A stretch of 20,034 nt of DNA from Pelotomaculum sp. UBA1371 (GCA_002305915.1 DBRJ01000038.1:1-20034), one strand, 5' to 3'. Numbered from the stretch's first letter, positions 1 to 8,446 are shown. Program-made: numbers and translations. Notes: generated from the letters alone by a model not told the origin.

Positions 1-1799
1 GGCTTATCCACGTCGCAGCCCCTGGCTACGGCCGTGTAATAGGCCAACAGCTGCAGCGGGATTACGGTCAGGACCGGTGCCAGGAGCGGGTGGGTTTTGG
101 GGATGTAAACGACGCTTTTGGCCACCTTCTCCACTTCCTCCAGGCCTTCCATGGCCAAAGCCAGCACGGAGGCGCCCCGGGCGTTGACTTCCTGGATGTT
201 GCTGACCATTTTATCGAAAAGGGCCTCCTGGGTGGCCAGGGCCACCACCGGCACGTTCTCTTCGATCAGGGCCAGGGTGCCGTGCTTCAGTTCGCCTGCC
301 GCATAAGCCTCGGCGTGGATGTAAGAAACCTCCTTCAATTTGAGGGAGCCCTCCATGGCCACGGCGTAATCCAGTCCCCTGCCCATGTAGAAGAGGCTTC
401 TGCCGGCGGCGATTTCCCCGGCAAACTCCCTGATTACCGCGGAGTTGTCCAGAACTCTCTGAGCCTTTGCGGCCAGGTTCTTCATCTCGGCCAGGAGTGC
501 GCCTCTTTCCCCGGGTTCCAGCGTCCCGCGCAGGGCAGCCAGGTGCAGGGCCAGCAGGTACATGGACATCAACTGGGTGGTGTAGGCCTTGGTGGAAGCC
601 ACAGCAATTTCCGGACCGGCCCAGGTGTAAATAACGTCATCGGCCTCGCGGGCTACTGAACTGCCCACCACGTTGGTCACAGCCACAACCCTGGCCCCCT
701 GGCGTTTAGCTTCCCGCAAGGCGGCCAGGGTGTCGGCGGTCTCGCCGGACTGGCTGATGATCACCACCAGGGTACCCGGCCCAATGATGGGCTGGCGGTA
801 ACGGAACTCCGAGGCAATATCCACCTCTACCGGCAACCGCACCAGCCTTTCCATAACGTATTTACCCACCAGGCCGGCGTGGTAGGCCGTCCCGCAGGCG
901 GTCACGAACACTTTTTTAAGTCCTCTGATTTCTTCGGGGCTGATGGTGACTTCATCAAGGACGACTCCGGCGCCGTCCGCAGAAATCCGGCCGCCCAGGG
1001 TGTCCCTGAGGGCTCTGGGCTGCTCGTGGATCTCCTTCAGCATGAAATGTTCATAGCCGCACTTTTCAGCCTCTTCGGCCTTCCATTTAATCTCTGTTAC
1101 TTCTTTCTCCACCTTGTTGCCCTTCAGGTCAAGAACCTGAATCCCGCCGGCTTCCAGCACAGCCACTTCCCCGTCGTTGAGGATATAGATAGAACGGGTA
1201 TGCTTTAAAACTGCAGGAACGTCCGAGGCCAGGAAGTATTCCCCTTCACCCAGTCCCACCACAAGGGGGCTGTCCTGGCGGACGGCCACCAGTTTTTCCG
1301 GCTCTCCGGCGGAAATCACAGCCATGGCAAAGGATCCTTCCAGCTTGGGCACTGCTTTTAAGACCGCCTCCACAAGATCCCCTTCATAGTAGTGCTCCAC
1401 CAGATGGGGCAGGACCTCGGTGTCGGTCTGGGAGCAAAAGGTGTGCCCCCCTTCGGACTGGAGCCATTCTTTAAGGCTCAGGTAATTCTCAATGATCCCG
1501 TTGTGCACCACGGCGAAGTGTCCGGTGCAGTCGGTATGGGGGTGGGCGTTTGCGTCGGAGGGCTTGCCGTGGGTAGCCCAGCGGGTGTGGCCAATCCCCG
1601 CTCTGGCGTCATAGCCCTGCCCGTTCAATTTTTCCTTAAGGGCGCTTAGCCCGCCCTCCTTTTTCAAGACAAGCAGTGAATCCCGACCGGGGATAGCCAA
1701 CCCGGCAGAGTCGTAACCACGGTACTCCAGTTTCTCCATGCTCTCTATTAAAATAGGAACAGCTTTCCGGGGGCCGATGTATCCAACAATACCACACAT
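1..1799 (-). CDS. glmS: glutamine--fructose-6-phosphate aminotransferase (isomerizing), 3' end cut by window edge
   Basis: Makes glucosamine-6-phosphate from fructose-6-phosphate and glutamine, the first committed step to UDP-GlcNAc, in the cytoplasm. The protein begins MCGIVGYIGP, so Cys2 becomes the N-terminal nucleophile of the glutaminase domain once Met is removed. The typical motifs LEYRGYDSAG, GIGHTRWATHG and VHNGIIENY follow. The second half holds two SIS sugar-isomerase domains (TACGTAYHAG, ISQSGETADT, ASTKAYTTQL). About 599 codons are visible, ending in ...CDVDK. Full-length family members end about 10 residues later, so only the extreme C-terminus is missing. The ATG follows AGGAGGT at 1809-1815 with 8 bases of spacing. 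The 360-base leader contains a glmS ribozyme, so expression should fall as glucosamine-6-phosphate accumulates. It lies downstream of glmM, whose product uses the GlmS product. Confidence 0.97.
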   Translation of the reverse strand, partial: MCGIVGYIGPRKAVPILIESMEKLEYRGYDSAGLAIPGRDSLLVLKKEGGLSALKEKLNGQGYDARAGIGHTRWATHGKPSDANAHPHTDCTGHFAVVHNGIIENYLSLKEWLQSEGGHTFCSQTDTEVLPHLVEHYYEGDLVEAVLKAVPKLEGSFAMAVISAGEPEKLVAVRQDSPLVVGLGEGEYFLASDVPAVLKHTRSIYILNDGEVAVLEAGGIQVLDLKGNKVEKEVTEIKWKAEEAEKCGYEHFMLKEIHEQPRALRDTLGGRISADGAGVVLDEVTISPEEIRGLKKVFVTACGTAYHAGLVGKYVMERLVRLPVEVDIASEFRYRQPIIGPGTLVVIISQSGETADTLAALREAKRQGARVVAVTNVVGSSVAREADDVIYTWAGPEIAVASTKAYTTQLMSMYLLALHLAALRGTLEPGERGALLAEMKNLAAKAQRVLDNSAVIREFAGEIAAGRSLFYMGRGLDYAVAMEGSLKLKEVSYIHAEAYAAGELKHGTLALIEENVPVVALATQEALFDKMVSNIQEVNARGASVLALAMEGLEEVEKVAKSVVYIPKTHPLLAPVLTVIPLQLLAYYTAVARGCDVDK

Positions 1800-1829
1800 T
1801 GTACATGACCTCCTGCTCTCAGCTTATTT

Positions 1830-1866
1830 AAAAAACAGAAATGCCGGGCGTGACAGGCGCCGGCAA
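1830..1866 (-). terminator. terminator-like hairpin between the glmS ribozyme and glmS
   Basis: Minus-strand TGCCGG (1865-1860) can pair with CCGGCA (1847-1842). Two further inner G-C pairs form across a bulged base. The stem is followed at once by TTTCTGTTTTTT (about 1841-1830). It has the form of an intrinsic terminator but sits inside the leader, about 30 bases upstream of the glmS start. It could be an attenuator, an mRNA-stabilising 3' structure, or a chance G+C-rich fold. Confidence 0.45.
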
Positions 1867-1929
1867 GAAAAAGCACATTAATCGGGGTCCCCTAAAAAAG
1901 GCAACACAAATACACCGATTATATTATTA

Positions 1930-2170
1930 CCCGCTGCTGGCCGCAGGCATTTTTGTCCCACCGGTTGCCCGGTGGTTTTGTTCTGCCGCTGACGGTCCGG
2001 CCTGACCGGGGGGCACCCGCCGAAACATTTCGATTAACCCCCTCCTCGTCAACCCTGAAAGCAAGGGATAATAAGATTGTTGGACAACTGGCAAACAATC
2101 TTCCTAAAAATCCCTTCCTAATCCCGGATGCGAAGTCTGTCACCGGGACGGGTTCTGGCGCTTGATTATT
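1930..2170 (-). promoter_or_regulatory. glmS ribozyme (glucosamine-6-phosphate-activated self-cleaving riboswitch)
   Basis: On the minus strand the region reads AATCAAGCGCCAGAACC at 2166-2150, then GACGAGG at 2050-2044, ATCGA near 2034-2030, TCGGCGGGTGCC near 2022, and a P4-like hairpin CCACCGG-GCAA-CCGGTGG at 1975-1958. These are the conserved blocks of the glmS ribozyme in the correct order, including the GNRA-type loop on P4. By homology the cleaved bond lies just 5' of the GCGCC block, between 2162 and 2161. In this family glucosamine-6-phosphate acts as cofactor for cleavage, and the cleaved glmS mRNA is degraded. The element ends about 130 bases before the glmS start. A covariance search is needed for exact ends. 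Confidence 0.93.
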
Positions 2171-2214
2171 CATTTTTATCGTTGTACCGCTTTTTAATTG
2201 ATAATTCCACCTCC

Positions 2215-3558
2215 CTACTTATTCTCAATTTCCTTTATTATATTTGACAGCCTCCCAATAATTGCCTTCAACTGCTCCATATTTTTTCCCTCTGCCATTA
2301 CCCTCACCAGAGGCTCGGTGCCGGACGGCCGGACGAGGATGCGCCCGTTGCCGTTGAGCATTTTTTCTTCCCTGTCGATGGCCCTGGCCAGGAGGGGGCT
2401 GTCCATAACCGCGTTTTTGTCAGCTACCCGGACATTTTCCAGCAATTGGGGCAGGCGCTCCATCTGGCTTGCCAGATTTTCCAGGGGTTGTCCGCTTTCC
2501 TTCATTATGGCAAGCAGCTGCAGTGCGGTAATAATCCCGTCACCGGTGGTGTTGTGGTCCAGAAAAATAATGTGGCCGGACTGTTCACCGCCCAACCGGG
2601 CACCGGTCCGCAGGAGTTCCTCCAATACGTAGCGGTCTCCGACTTTCGTTTCGATTACCTTGATTTGTGCTGCGCGCAGGGACAGGTGCAGTCCCAGGTT
2701 GCTCATCACGGTGACCACAACAGTGTCCTTCTCCAATAGACCCTTTTCTTTCAGGTGCTTCGCACAAATCACCATGATCTGGTCGCCGTCCACCAGCCTG
2801 CCGGCAGCGTCAACCGCCAGGACCCGGTCGGAATCACCGTCGTGGGCCAGGCCCAAATCGGCCCCCCCGGCAGAAACGGCTTCCATTAATGTTTCAGGGT
2901 GGGTCGAGCCGCAGCAGTTGTTGATGTTCACACCATCCGGACAGTTAAAGAGGGGGATCACTTCTGCTCCCAGCTTTTCGTAAATCCGGGGAGCTATGTG
3001 ATAGGCAGCGCCGTTGGCGCAGTCTACCATGATTTTCAAACCTTTGAAATCCGTGTTCACAGTACTGCAGGCATAGTTGATGTAACGTTCGGCGGCGTCC
3101 CGTACCGGGTAGGCCCGGCCGACACCCGCACCCACGGGACAGGGAACACCTGAGCAGTCGTCCAGGACCAGAGCTTCAATCTCGGCCTCCGCCTCATCGG
3201 ACAATTTGTAGCCGCTGGCGCCAAAAAACTTGATCCCGTTGTCCTCCACCGGATTGTGAGAAGCCGAGATCACGATTCCGGCCGCCGCTTTGAGTTCCCG
3301 GGTGAGGTAGGCAATGGCCGGCGTGGGCATGATCCCCACTTTTAAGACGTCCACTCCAGCGGAACAAATCCCCGCCACCAGGGCCGCTTCAAGCATGTCG
3401 CCTGATATTCTGGTATCCCTGCCGATCACTATTCTGGTATTGGCATTGTCCCGGGCCAGAATAAAGGCTCCTGCCCGGCCCAGCTTAAAGGCCAGGTCGG
3501 GGGTAAGATCGCGATTGGCCACACCTCTTACCCCATCAGTTCCAAACATAGACCCCAT
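2215..3558 (-). CDS. glmM: phosphoglucosamine mutase
   Basis: Interconverts glucosamine-6-phosphate and glucosamine-1-phosphate for UDP-GlcNAc synthesis in the cytoplasm. The 447-residue protein starts MGSMFGTDGVRG. It has the phosphoserine loop GIVISASHNP with catalytic Ser100, the metal-binding DGDSDR loop, the sugar-binding GEQSGH segment, and the C-terminal phosphate-binding RPSGTEPLVRV. Length matches the family (about 445-450). An in-frame ATG 23 codons upstream was rejected because that stretch overlaps a consensus promoter; the ATG at 3558 has GGAGGGAG about 7 bases upstream. It follows cdaA and cdaR. That gene order is conserved in Firmicutes, where GlmM is known to bind and inhibit CdaA. 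Its product pathway connects directly to glmS downstream. Confidence 0.97.
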   Translation of the reverse strand: MGSMFGTDGVRGVANRDLTPDLAFKLGRAGAFILARDNANTRIVIGRDTRISGDMLEAALVAGICSAGVDVLKVGIMPTPAIAYLTRELKAAAGIVISASHNPVEDNGIKFFGASGYKLSDEAEAEIEALVLDDCSGVPCPVGAGVGRAYPVRDAAERYINYACSTVNTDFKGLKIMVDCANGAAYHIAPRIYEKLGAEVIPLFNCPDGVNINNCCGSTHPETLMEAVSAGGADLGLAHDGDSDRVLAVDAAGRLVDGDQIMVICAKHLKEKGLLEKDTVVVTVMSNLGLHLSLRAAQIKVIETKVGDRYVLEELLRTGARLGGEQSGHIIFLDHNTTGDGIITALQLLAIMKESGQPLENLASQMERLPQLLENVRVADKNAVMDSPLLARAIDREEKMLNGNGRILVRPSGTEPLVRVMAEGKNMEQLKAIIGRLSNIIKEIENK

Positions 3559-3592
3559 GAACCGTCTCCCTCCATCAGTCAAATTACAACTA

Positions 3593-3621
3593 ATTATAAC
3601 TTCACGCGACATTGTTGTCAA
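3593..3621 (-). promoter_or_regulatory. perfect-consensus sigma-A promoter for glmM
   Basis: On the minus strand TTGACA (3621-3616) is followed by a 17-base spacer and TATAAT (3598-3593), an exact match to the vegetative promoter consensus. The predicted start is near 3586, giving a leader of about 28 bases before the glmM ATG at 3558 with its RBS. It lies in the 131-base gap after cdaR, so glmM and probably glmS can be transcribed independently of cdaA-cdaR. Confidence 0.88.
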
Positions 3622-3689
3622 TTTCACTATATTCTATGTCTCAACTGCCCCATTGGTCATTTTTCAAAAACAGAGAATTATGGTTCCGG

Positions 3690-4643
3690 TCAGTTTGAAG
3701 CGCTGTCTTTATCTTCGTCCGGCGGAGCAGGAGGCGTCTCATCCTCTTCAACTTCGATTTGAATATTCACCCGGTCGGGCTGTAAATCGGTTACACCCTG
3801 TGGTGCTGCCAATTTAACCTCCCTTGACAGACTTTCTTCAGCGCCCTGGATACTGACGGGGGCAGTTTTGATTTCCGTAATTGCCCCGACAACTTCAGGT
3901 GGTCCGTACACCAGCACCGTAGCCGGTTCCGTAAAACTCTCTTTAACCGCGTAGCCTTCAGCGGGAGTTCCGGTCACTTGAGGCAGCACCGGCACGGCTT
4001 TGGAGATTAAGGTGCTGACTACAGGAACAACAACCTGGATCGTTGCCGGATTTAGGGTAACGTCCGGCGATCCGGCAGTGACCGTAACATTCTGGGTAAC
4101 ATCCTTGACTGCCTGCTGGATGTCAACTACCGCCGTGGCCTGGCTAATCTCATTAACCAGCCGGGAGGGCCCCCTGACTGTAACCACATCAGGATGATAC
4201 TGGGGGGCCAGGGCGGTATAATCCCGTTCCGGTGTCCCCCTGATGCTTACGGCCACAGGAATCTGCTTGCTGATGACGCGGTCCACCACAACACTTACCT
4301 CTTCCGGAATGACCTGGGCAATGCGCAAGCCGGCCGGGGCGCTCACCTGGACAGGCAGGACCATTTCCCCTGTTTTCCCCTCCGGAATGTTGACCATGGC
4401 CTTGAAGTCCCCTGGGGCAAGGTTGTTAAGCTGGTTTTGATTGCCCTGGATTCTCAACCGGACACTCTCGGGCAACCCGTCGGTAAGGATATAGTTTTGC
4501 TCCAGTTCATTGTGCTCCAGGCTTACGTTTACGAGCTTTTCCCTGACCGGATTCTGTTCGTTGCTCACGTAAACCCACATGATCACAGCCAGCAGCAAGG
4601 CCAGCACCCGGATCCAATTGTTTCCCCAGTTCAACTTAATCAA
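3690..4643 (-). CDS. cdaR: YbbR-domain protein, regulator of diadenylate cyclase CdaA
   Basis: The 317-residue protein has an N-terminal membrane anchor (about residues 11-28, RVLALLLAVIMWVYV) with a short cytoplasmic start. An extracytoplasmic part follows, built from several YbbR repeats (about 30-300; recurring patterns of the type P..V.V.GP..LV and VPVVVSG-like strands). It ends in an acidic, proline-containing tail (about 297-317, EVEEDETPPAPP...). In Firmicutes CdaR binds CdaA and modulates c-di-AMP synthesis. The gene starts 4 bases after the cdaA stop, so the two are probably translated from one mRNA. The start at 4643 places the anchor at the usual distance from the N-terminus. Sequence identity within YbbR proteins is low, so the call rests on the anchor, the repeats and the position between cdaA and glmM. 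Confidence 0.9.
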   Translation of the reverse strand: MIKLNWGNNWIRVLALLLAVIMWVYVSNEQNPVREKLVNVSLEHNELEQNYILTDGLPESVRLRIQGNQNQLNNLAPGDFKAMVNIPEGKTGEMVLPVQVSAPAGLRIAQVIPEEVSVVVDRVISKQIPVAVSIRGTPERDYTALAPQYHPDVVTVRGPSRLVNEISQATAVVDIQQAVKDVTQNVTVTAGSPDVTLNPATIQVVVPVVSTLISKAVPVLPQVTGTPAEGYAVKESFTEPATVLVYGPPEVVGAITEIKTAPVSIQGAEESLSREVKLAAPQGVTDLQPDRVNIQIEVEEDETPPAPPDEDKDSASN

Positions 4644-4647
4644 GGCC

Positions 4648-5481
4648 TTACCTCCTGAACCACAGATGTGAGAGTGTGCTTCCGGTCTTTTTACCTAAAA
4701 GCGAGGTAAGTTTATCCTGCAGGGTGGCCTCATCCAGGTAGCGGCTGAGCGCACCTTCAACCGCCAGGGAAATGGCGCCCGTTTCTTCAGAAACAATTAC
4801 CGCCACGGCATCGGACTGTTCGGTAACGCCCAGTCCCGCCCTGTGCCGTGTTCCCAGGTCCGTAGTCAGGTGAGGGTTGTCGCTCAGCGGCAGAAAACAG
4901 GCCGCCGCAGCTACCCGGTCGCCCCGGATGATCACCGCTCCGTCATGCAGGGGTGTTTTAGGCAGAAAAATGTTGACCATAAATTCGGCCGAGACAATGC
5001 CGTCAATTCTTACACCGGTACTGATATGCTCTTCCAGCCCGGTTTCCCGCTCCAGAATAATCAGCGCGCCCATTTTATTCTTTGACAGAACTGTTGCCGA
5101 GCGTGAAACTTCGGCAACCACCCTGGCCTGGTCAACCTCTCCCGGAAGCATGGTCCGCTGAGCCAAAAACTGTCCCCGGCCCAGTCTTTCCAGGGCACGC
5201 CGGAGTTCGGGCTGGAACACAACCGGCAGGGCTACCACCAGCGCCGTCATAGCCTGTCTTAAGAGCCAGTTCATGGTATATAAGTTAAAAAGGCTGGAAA
5301 GGGAAGTGGCAATCAGCAGGACAGCCAGCCCTTTCAGCAACTGAACCGCCCTGGTTCCTTTGATCAGCATCATCAGCTTGTACATCACAAAAGCTACGAT
5401 AAAAATATCGATGACACTGCTCAGGTTCAGTTTGAGTACTGTTTTTAAATACTCCAGGTTCGGGAGCCAGAACTGCTCCAC
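4648..5481 (-). CDS. cdaA: membrane-bound diadenylate cyclase (c-di-AMP synthase)
   Basis: Condenses two ATP into cyclic di-AMP, which controls potassium and osmolyte uptake and cell-wall homeostasis. The 277-residue protein has three predicted membrane helices (about 21-40, 46-65 and 71-89). A cytoplasmic DAC (DisA_N) domain follows (about 105-250), with the catalytic PLHDGA motif (Asp180-Gly-Ala) and the GTRHR motif (Arg212-His-Arg214). The start codon is GTG at 5481-5479, preceded by GGGAGGAA at a spacing of about 6. No other gene of this type is in the window. It is the first gene of the cdaA-cdaR pair, with glmM and glmS beyond. The gap to cimA upstream is 147 bases and no convincing sigma-A promoter was seen in it. 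Confidence 0.96.
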   Translation of the reverse strand: MEQFWLPNLEYLKTVLKLNLSSVIDIFIVAFVMYKLMMLIKGTRAVQLLKGLAVLLIATSLSSLFNLYTMNWLLRQAMTALVVALPVVFQPELRRALERLGRGQFLAQRTMLPGEVDQARVVAEVSRSATVLSKNKMGALIILERETGLEEHISTGVRIDGIVSAEFMVNIFLPKTPLHDGAVIIRGDRVAAAACFLPLSDNPHLTTDLGTRHRAGLGVTEQSDAVAVIVSEETGAISLAVEGALSRYLDEATLQDKLTSLLGKKTGSTLSHLWFRR

Positions 5482-5554
5482 GGATATTCCTCCCTTTGAC
5501 TCTGCAAAATAGTATTTCTCCGCTACAAGGAAAAAACCCGCCCTACCCTTATTT

Positions 5555-5580
5555 CGAAAAGGAAAAGCAGGTTACCTGCA
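5555..5580 (-). terminator. weak terminator candidate after cimA
   Basis: In the 147-base gap between cimA and cdaA the minus strand has GCAGG-TAA-CCTGC (5579-5567) followed by TTTTCCTTTTC. The stem is only 5 bp. An overlapping hairpin CTGC-TATT-GCAG just upstream is mutually exclusive with it. It may end the branched-chain amino-acid transcript, but the structure is weak and readthrough is possible. Confidence 0.35.
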
Positions 5581-5628
5581 ATAGCAGAAAAAGAAATAAA
5601 TTGTTTAAAATAATTATTAAAACATAGT

Positions 5629-7218
5629 TTATTCCTGGCCGTTCTTGAGGCCGGTTTCCTCTCCTTTCAACAAACCATAGGCAATGCTGTCCGCCAGCGC
5701 CTGCCAGCTGGCCTCGATGATATTCTGGGAGACTCCCACTGTACCCCAGGAATGCCGCCCGTCGCCGGTATCGATATGCACCCTGACATAAGCCCCGGTA
5801 CCGTCTTTTTCATCCAGGACCCGGACCTTATAGTCATTCAGGTGCATGGACCCGATGCTGGGATAAAAATCCTTCAGGGCCTTGCGCAGGGCATTGTCCA
5901 GGGCGTTTACCGGACCGTTGCCCTCGGCTGCGGTATGGACGACCTGATCGCCCACTTTCATCTTGATAATCGCTTCGGAATAGGCAGGGGCACTTTCCTT
6001 GATTTCCACCAGGAGACGGCAGGCCTCCAGAGAAAAGGGCTCACTGTAGCCGTCAAAAGCTTTGCGCAAAAGGAGCGCGAAGGAACCCTCGGAACCCTCG
6101 AATTGGAAACCCTGGTTCTCCATTTGCTTGATTTCCTCCAGGATGCGTCTCCCCTCGGTACCGCCCCGGTCCACCTGGAGATTCATTTCCTTATACTTGT
6201 AGAGCAGATTGGACATTCCGGAGAGTTCCGAGACCAGAACCCTGCGCCGGTTGCCCACCGCTTCCGGCTCAATGTGTTCATAAGTTTTGGAGTCTTTCAA
6301 TAGGGCGCTGACATGCACCCCGCCCTTGTGGGCAAAGGCGCTGGCACCCACAAAGGGCTGGCGGGAATCCGGACTGACGTTGGCCACCTCGCTGACAAAG
6401 CGGGACATCTCGGTAAGGTGGACCAGCATTTCCGGAGTAATAGTAGCAATGCCGCACTTCAAGGTAAGGACGGGTATAACGGAGCAGAGGTCGGCGTTGC
6501 CGCAGCGTTCACCGTAACCGTTCACCGTGCCCTGAACCAGCGCTGCGCCGGCCCTTACAGCCGTTACCGTGTTGGCCACGGCCATCCCGCTGTCATTATG
6601 GGCGTGAATGCCGATGGGGCGGGCCAGTTGTGCCGCCGCCAGCTCAACCAGTTCTTTGACCTCCCAGGGCAGGCTGCCGCCGTTGGTGTCGCACAGGGTA
6701 ATAACGTGAGCCCCTCCCTCTTCCGCCGCCCGGAGGGTTTCCAGAGCGTAGGCCGGGTTGGCCTTATAACCGTCGAAGAAGTGTTCCGCATCGTAGTGGA
6801 CCTCCAGTCCCCGGCTTTTCAGGTAGGCCACGGTATCCCTGATCATGGCCAGGTTTTCTTCCAGGCTGGCCCCCAGGGACTTTGACACATGAAGGTCCCA
6901 GGTCTTGCCGAAGATGGTGGCCACCTGGACTCCGGAATCCAGAATGGCCTTGACGTTGGCATCATTTTCAACAGGCGTCCCGGCCTTCCGGGTTGAACCG
7001 AAGGCCACAATTCTGGCGTTTTTCAGGCTGCAGCTCCGGATCCTGCTGAAGAAATCAACATCCTTGGGATTTGACCCCGGCCAGCCCCCTTCAATATAAT
7101 GAAAGCCCATTTTATCCAGACGCTGGGCAATTTTCAGCTTGTCTTCACAGGAAAAAGAGATGCCCTCCGCCTGTGAACCGTCTCTTAATGTCGTGTCGTA
7201 AACCTGTACTGAGGGCAT
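5629..7218 (-). CDS. cimA: (R)-citramalate synthase
   Basis: Condenses acetyl-CoA with pyruvate to citramalate, the first step of the threonine-independent route to 2-ketobutyrate and isoleucine. The 529-residue protein has an HMGL-like TIM barrel (about 1-280) with YDTTLRDGSQAEG near the N-terminus (Arg12-Asp13), the metal-binding HAHND (205-209), and a C-terminal LeuA-type allosteric domain (about 390-520). The GSQ after LRDG, the IEGGWPGSNPKD segment and the overall length fit the citramalate synthase branch rather than LeuA or homocitrate synthase. A bona fide LeuA is also encoded 3 kb upstream. The ATG at 7218 follows GGAGG with 8 bases of spacing. It lies 139 bases after leuB and is the last gene of the amino-acid block. 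Substrate specificity is inferred from family resemblance. Confidence 0.9.
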   Translation of the reverse strand: MPSVQVYDTTLRDGSQAEGISFSCEDKLKIAQRLDKMGFHYIEGGWPGSNPKDVDFFSRIRSCSLKNARIVAFGSTRKAGTPVENDANVKAILDSGVQVATIFGKTWDLHVSKSLGASLEENLAMIRDTVAYLKSRGLEVHYDAEHFFDGYKANPAYALETLRAAEEGGAHVITLCDTNGGSLPWEVKELVELAAAQLARPIGIHAHNDSGMAVANTVTAVRAGAALVQGTVNGYGERCGNADLCSVIPVLTLKCGIATITPEMLVHLTEMSRFVSEVANVSPDSRQPFVGASAFAHKGGVHVSALLKDSKTYEHIEPEAVGNRRRVLVSELSGMSNLLYKYKEMNLQVDRGGTEGRRILEEIKQMENQGFQFEGSEGSFALLLRKAFDGYSEPFSLEACRLLVEIKESAPAYSEAIIKMKVGDQVVHTAAEGNGPVNALDNALRKALKDFYPSIGSMHLNDYKVRVLDEKDGTGAYVRVHIDTGDGRHSWGTVGVSQNIIEASWQALADSIAYGLLKGEETGLKNGQE

Positions 7219-7357
7219 CGAAAATACCTCCGTAAATTAAGTATAATGACCAGTCAGCAGTGGAGTATCTTCAAAACCAGGCTGTACCATAGTGCATATG
7301 AATGAAATATAAGGAAGGATAAGAGGCGGGAGACTTCTTGCCTCACGAGGTTAAGAT

Positions 7358-8446
7358 TTATTTCAAAGTCTCTGGAGGATCAATTTGTCCTATAATCCGG
7401 TCGCCCATCTCAGCGGTACCCACCTGTATTTTGCCTTCTTCCATCAGGTCGGCGGTGCGGCAGCCCTGTTCCAGGACAACGGTTACAGCCCGCTCAATAC
7501 AATCTGCTTCATCAGTCAGGTTCAGGGAGAAGCGCAGCAGCATGGCGGCCGATAGAATCATCGCGATGGGGTTGGCCAGCTGCTTGCCGGCGATATCCGG
7601 GGCCGTGCCGTGGGCCGGCTCGTAGAGGCCAATCCCGCCGCCGAGGCTGGCGGAGGCGAGCATGCCCAGGGACCCTGCCAGGACGGAAGCCTGGTCGCTG
7701 AGGATGTCTCCGAACATGTTCTCTGTAACCAGGACGTCAAACTGCTTCGGGTTTTTGACCAATTGCATGGCACAGTTGTCCACATACATGTGCTCCAACT
7801 CCACGCCTGGGTACTCCTCTCCCACGGCGGAGGCTACTTCCCGCCAGTGCCGGGAACTGCCCAGGACGTTGGCCTTGTCTACCGAGGTGACCTTGCGGCG
7901 CCGTTTTAAAGCCAGCTCAAAGGCCAGGCGCAGGATCCGCTCAATTTCCGGAGTGGTATATTCAAGGGTGTCCACTACCCGGAAGCCTCCCTCCGGCAGG
8001 GGTTCCCGGTACTTTTGGCCGAAATAGAGCCCGCCGGTGAGCTCCCTCAAGACCATGATGTCCAGTCCCCGGACCAATTCCGGTTTGAGGGGGGTGGCCT
8101 CCACCAGGGCCGGGTAGACTTTGACCGGACGCAGGTTGGCGTACAGTCCAAACTCCTTGCGCAGGGCCAGGATCCCGCCGGTCTCCGGGCGCAGGTGCAG
8201 CGGCAGTTGATCCCATTTCGGGCCGCCCACGGCGCCGAAGAGGATAGCGTCGCTGGTGCGGCAGAGCTCCAGGGTTTCAGCAGGCAGGGGGGTGCCCGCA
8301 GCGTCCAGGGCGGCCCCTCCCACCAGCCCCTCTTTAAATTCGAACTGGTGGTTATAGCGCCGGCCTACGGCCTCCAGCACCCGGACAGCCTGGTCGGTGA
8401 TTTCCGGGCCGATCCCGTCTCCGGGTAATACGGCAATTTTAAACAT
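7358..8446 (-). CDS. leuB: 3-isopropylmalate dehydrogenase
   Basis: NAD-dependent oxidative decarboxylation of 3-isopropylmalate to 2-ketoisocaproate; in citramalate-pathway organisms the same enzyme type also handles 3-methylmalate. The 362-residue protein shows the family landmarks LPGDGIGPEI near the N-terminus, GAVGGPKWD, the substrate-binding VLRELTGGLYFG, the catalytic SVDKANVL segment, and VTENMFGDILSD for Mg2+ binding. GIGLYEPAHGTAPDIAG follows toward the NAD site. Length is typical. The ATG overlaps the leuD stop by 8 bases, indicating translational coupling in leuCDB. With both leuA and cimA nearby, a dual role in leucine and isoleucine synthesis is likely but inferred. Confidence 0.96.
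   Translation of the reverse strand: MFKIAVLPGDGIGPEITDQAVRVLEAVGRRYNHQFEFKEGLVGGAALDAAGTPLPAETLELCRTSDAILFGAVGGPKWDQLPLHLRPETGGILALRKEFGLYANLRPVKVYPALVEATPLKPELVRGLDIMVLRELTGGLYFGQKYREPLPEGGFRVVDTLEYTTPEIERILRLAFELALKRRRKVTSVDKANVLGSSRHWREVASAVGEEYPGVELEHMYVDNCAMQLVKNPKQFDVLVTENMFGDILSDQASVLAGSLGMLASASLGGGIGLYEPAHGTAPDIAGKQLANPIAMILSAAMLLRFSLNLTDEADCIERAVTVVLEQGCRTADLMEEGKIQVGTAEMGDRIIGQIDPPETLK

Noticed and set aside
1919..2173. 84-codon minus-strand open frame in the glmM-glmS gap
   Set aside because: It lies wholly within the glmS ribozyme and its start has no RBS at proper spacing; the conservation is of RNA motifs, not protein.
2162..2245. Dedicated promoter for the glmS ribozyme transcript
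   Set aside because: TATAAT and TTGAGA-like hexamers are present at the end of glmM but none pair at 16-18 bases; readthrough from the glmM promoter is enough to explain expression.
3559..3627. Upstream in-frame ATG giving glmM a 23-residue extension
   Set aside because: The extension overlaps a perfect promoter, and the ATG at 3558 has a good RBS and the family-typical N-terminus.
7225..7290. TATACT-like -10 upstream of cimA as a separate promoter
   Set aside because: The nearest TTGAAG is 23 bases away and nothing at 16-18 bases resembles a -35 element.
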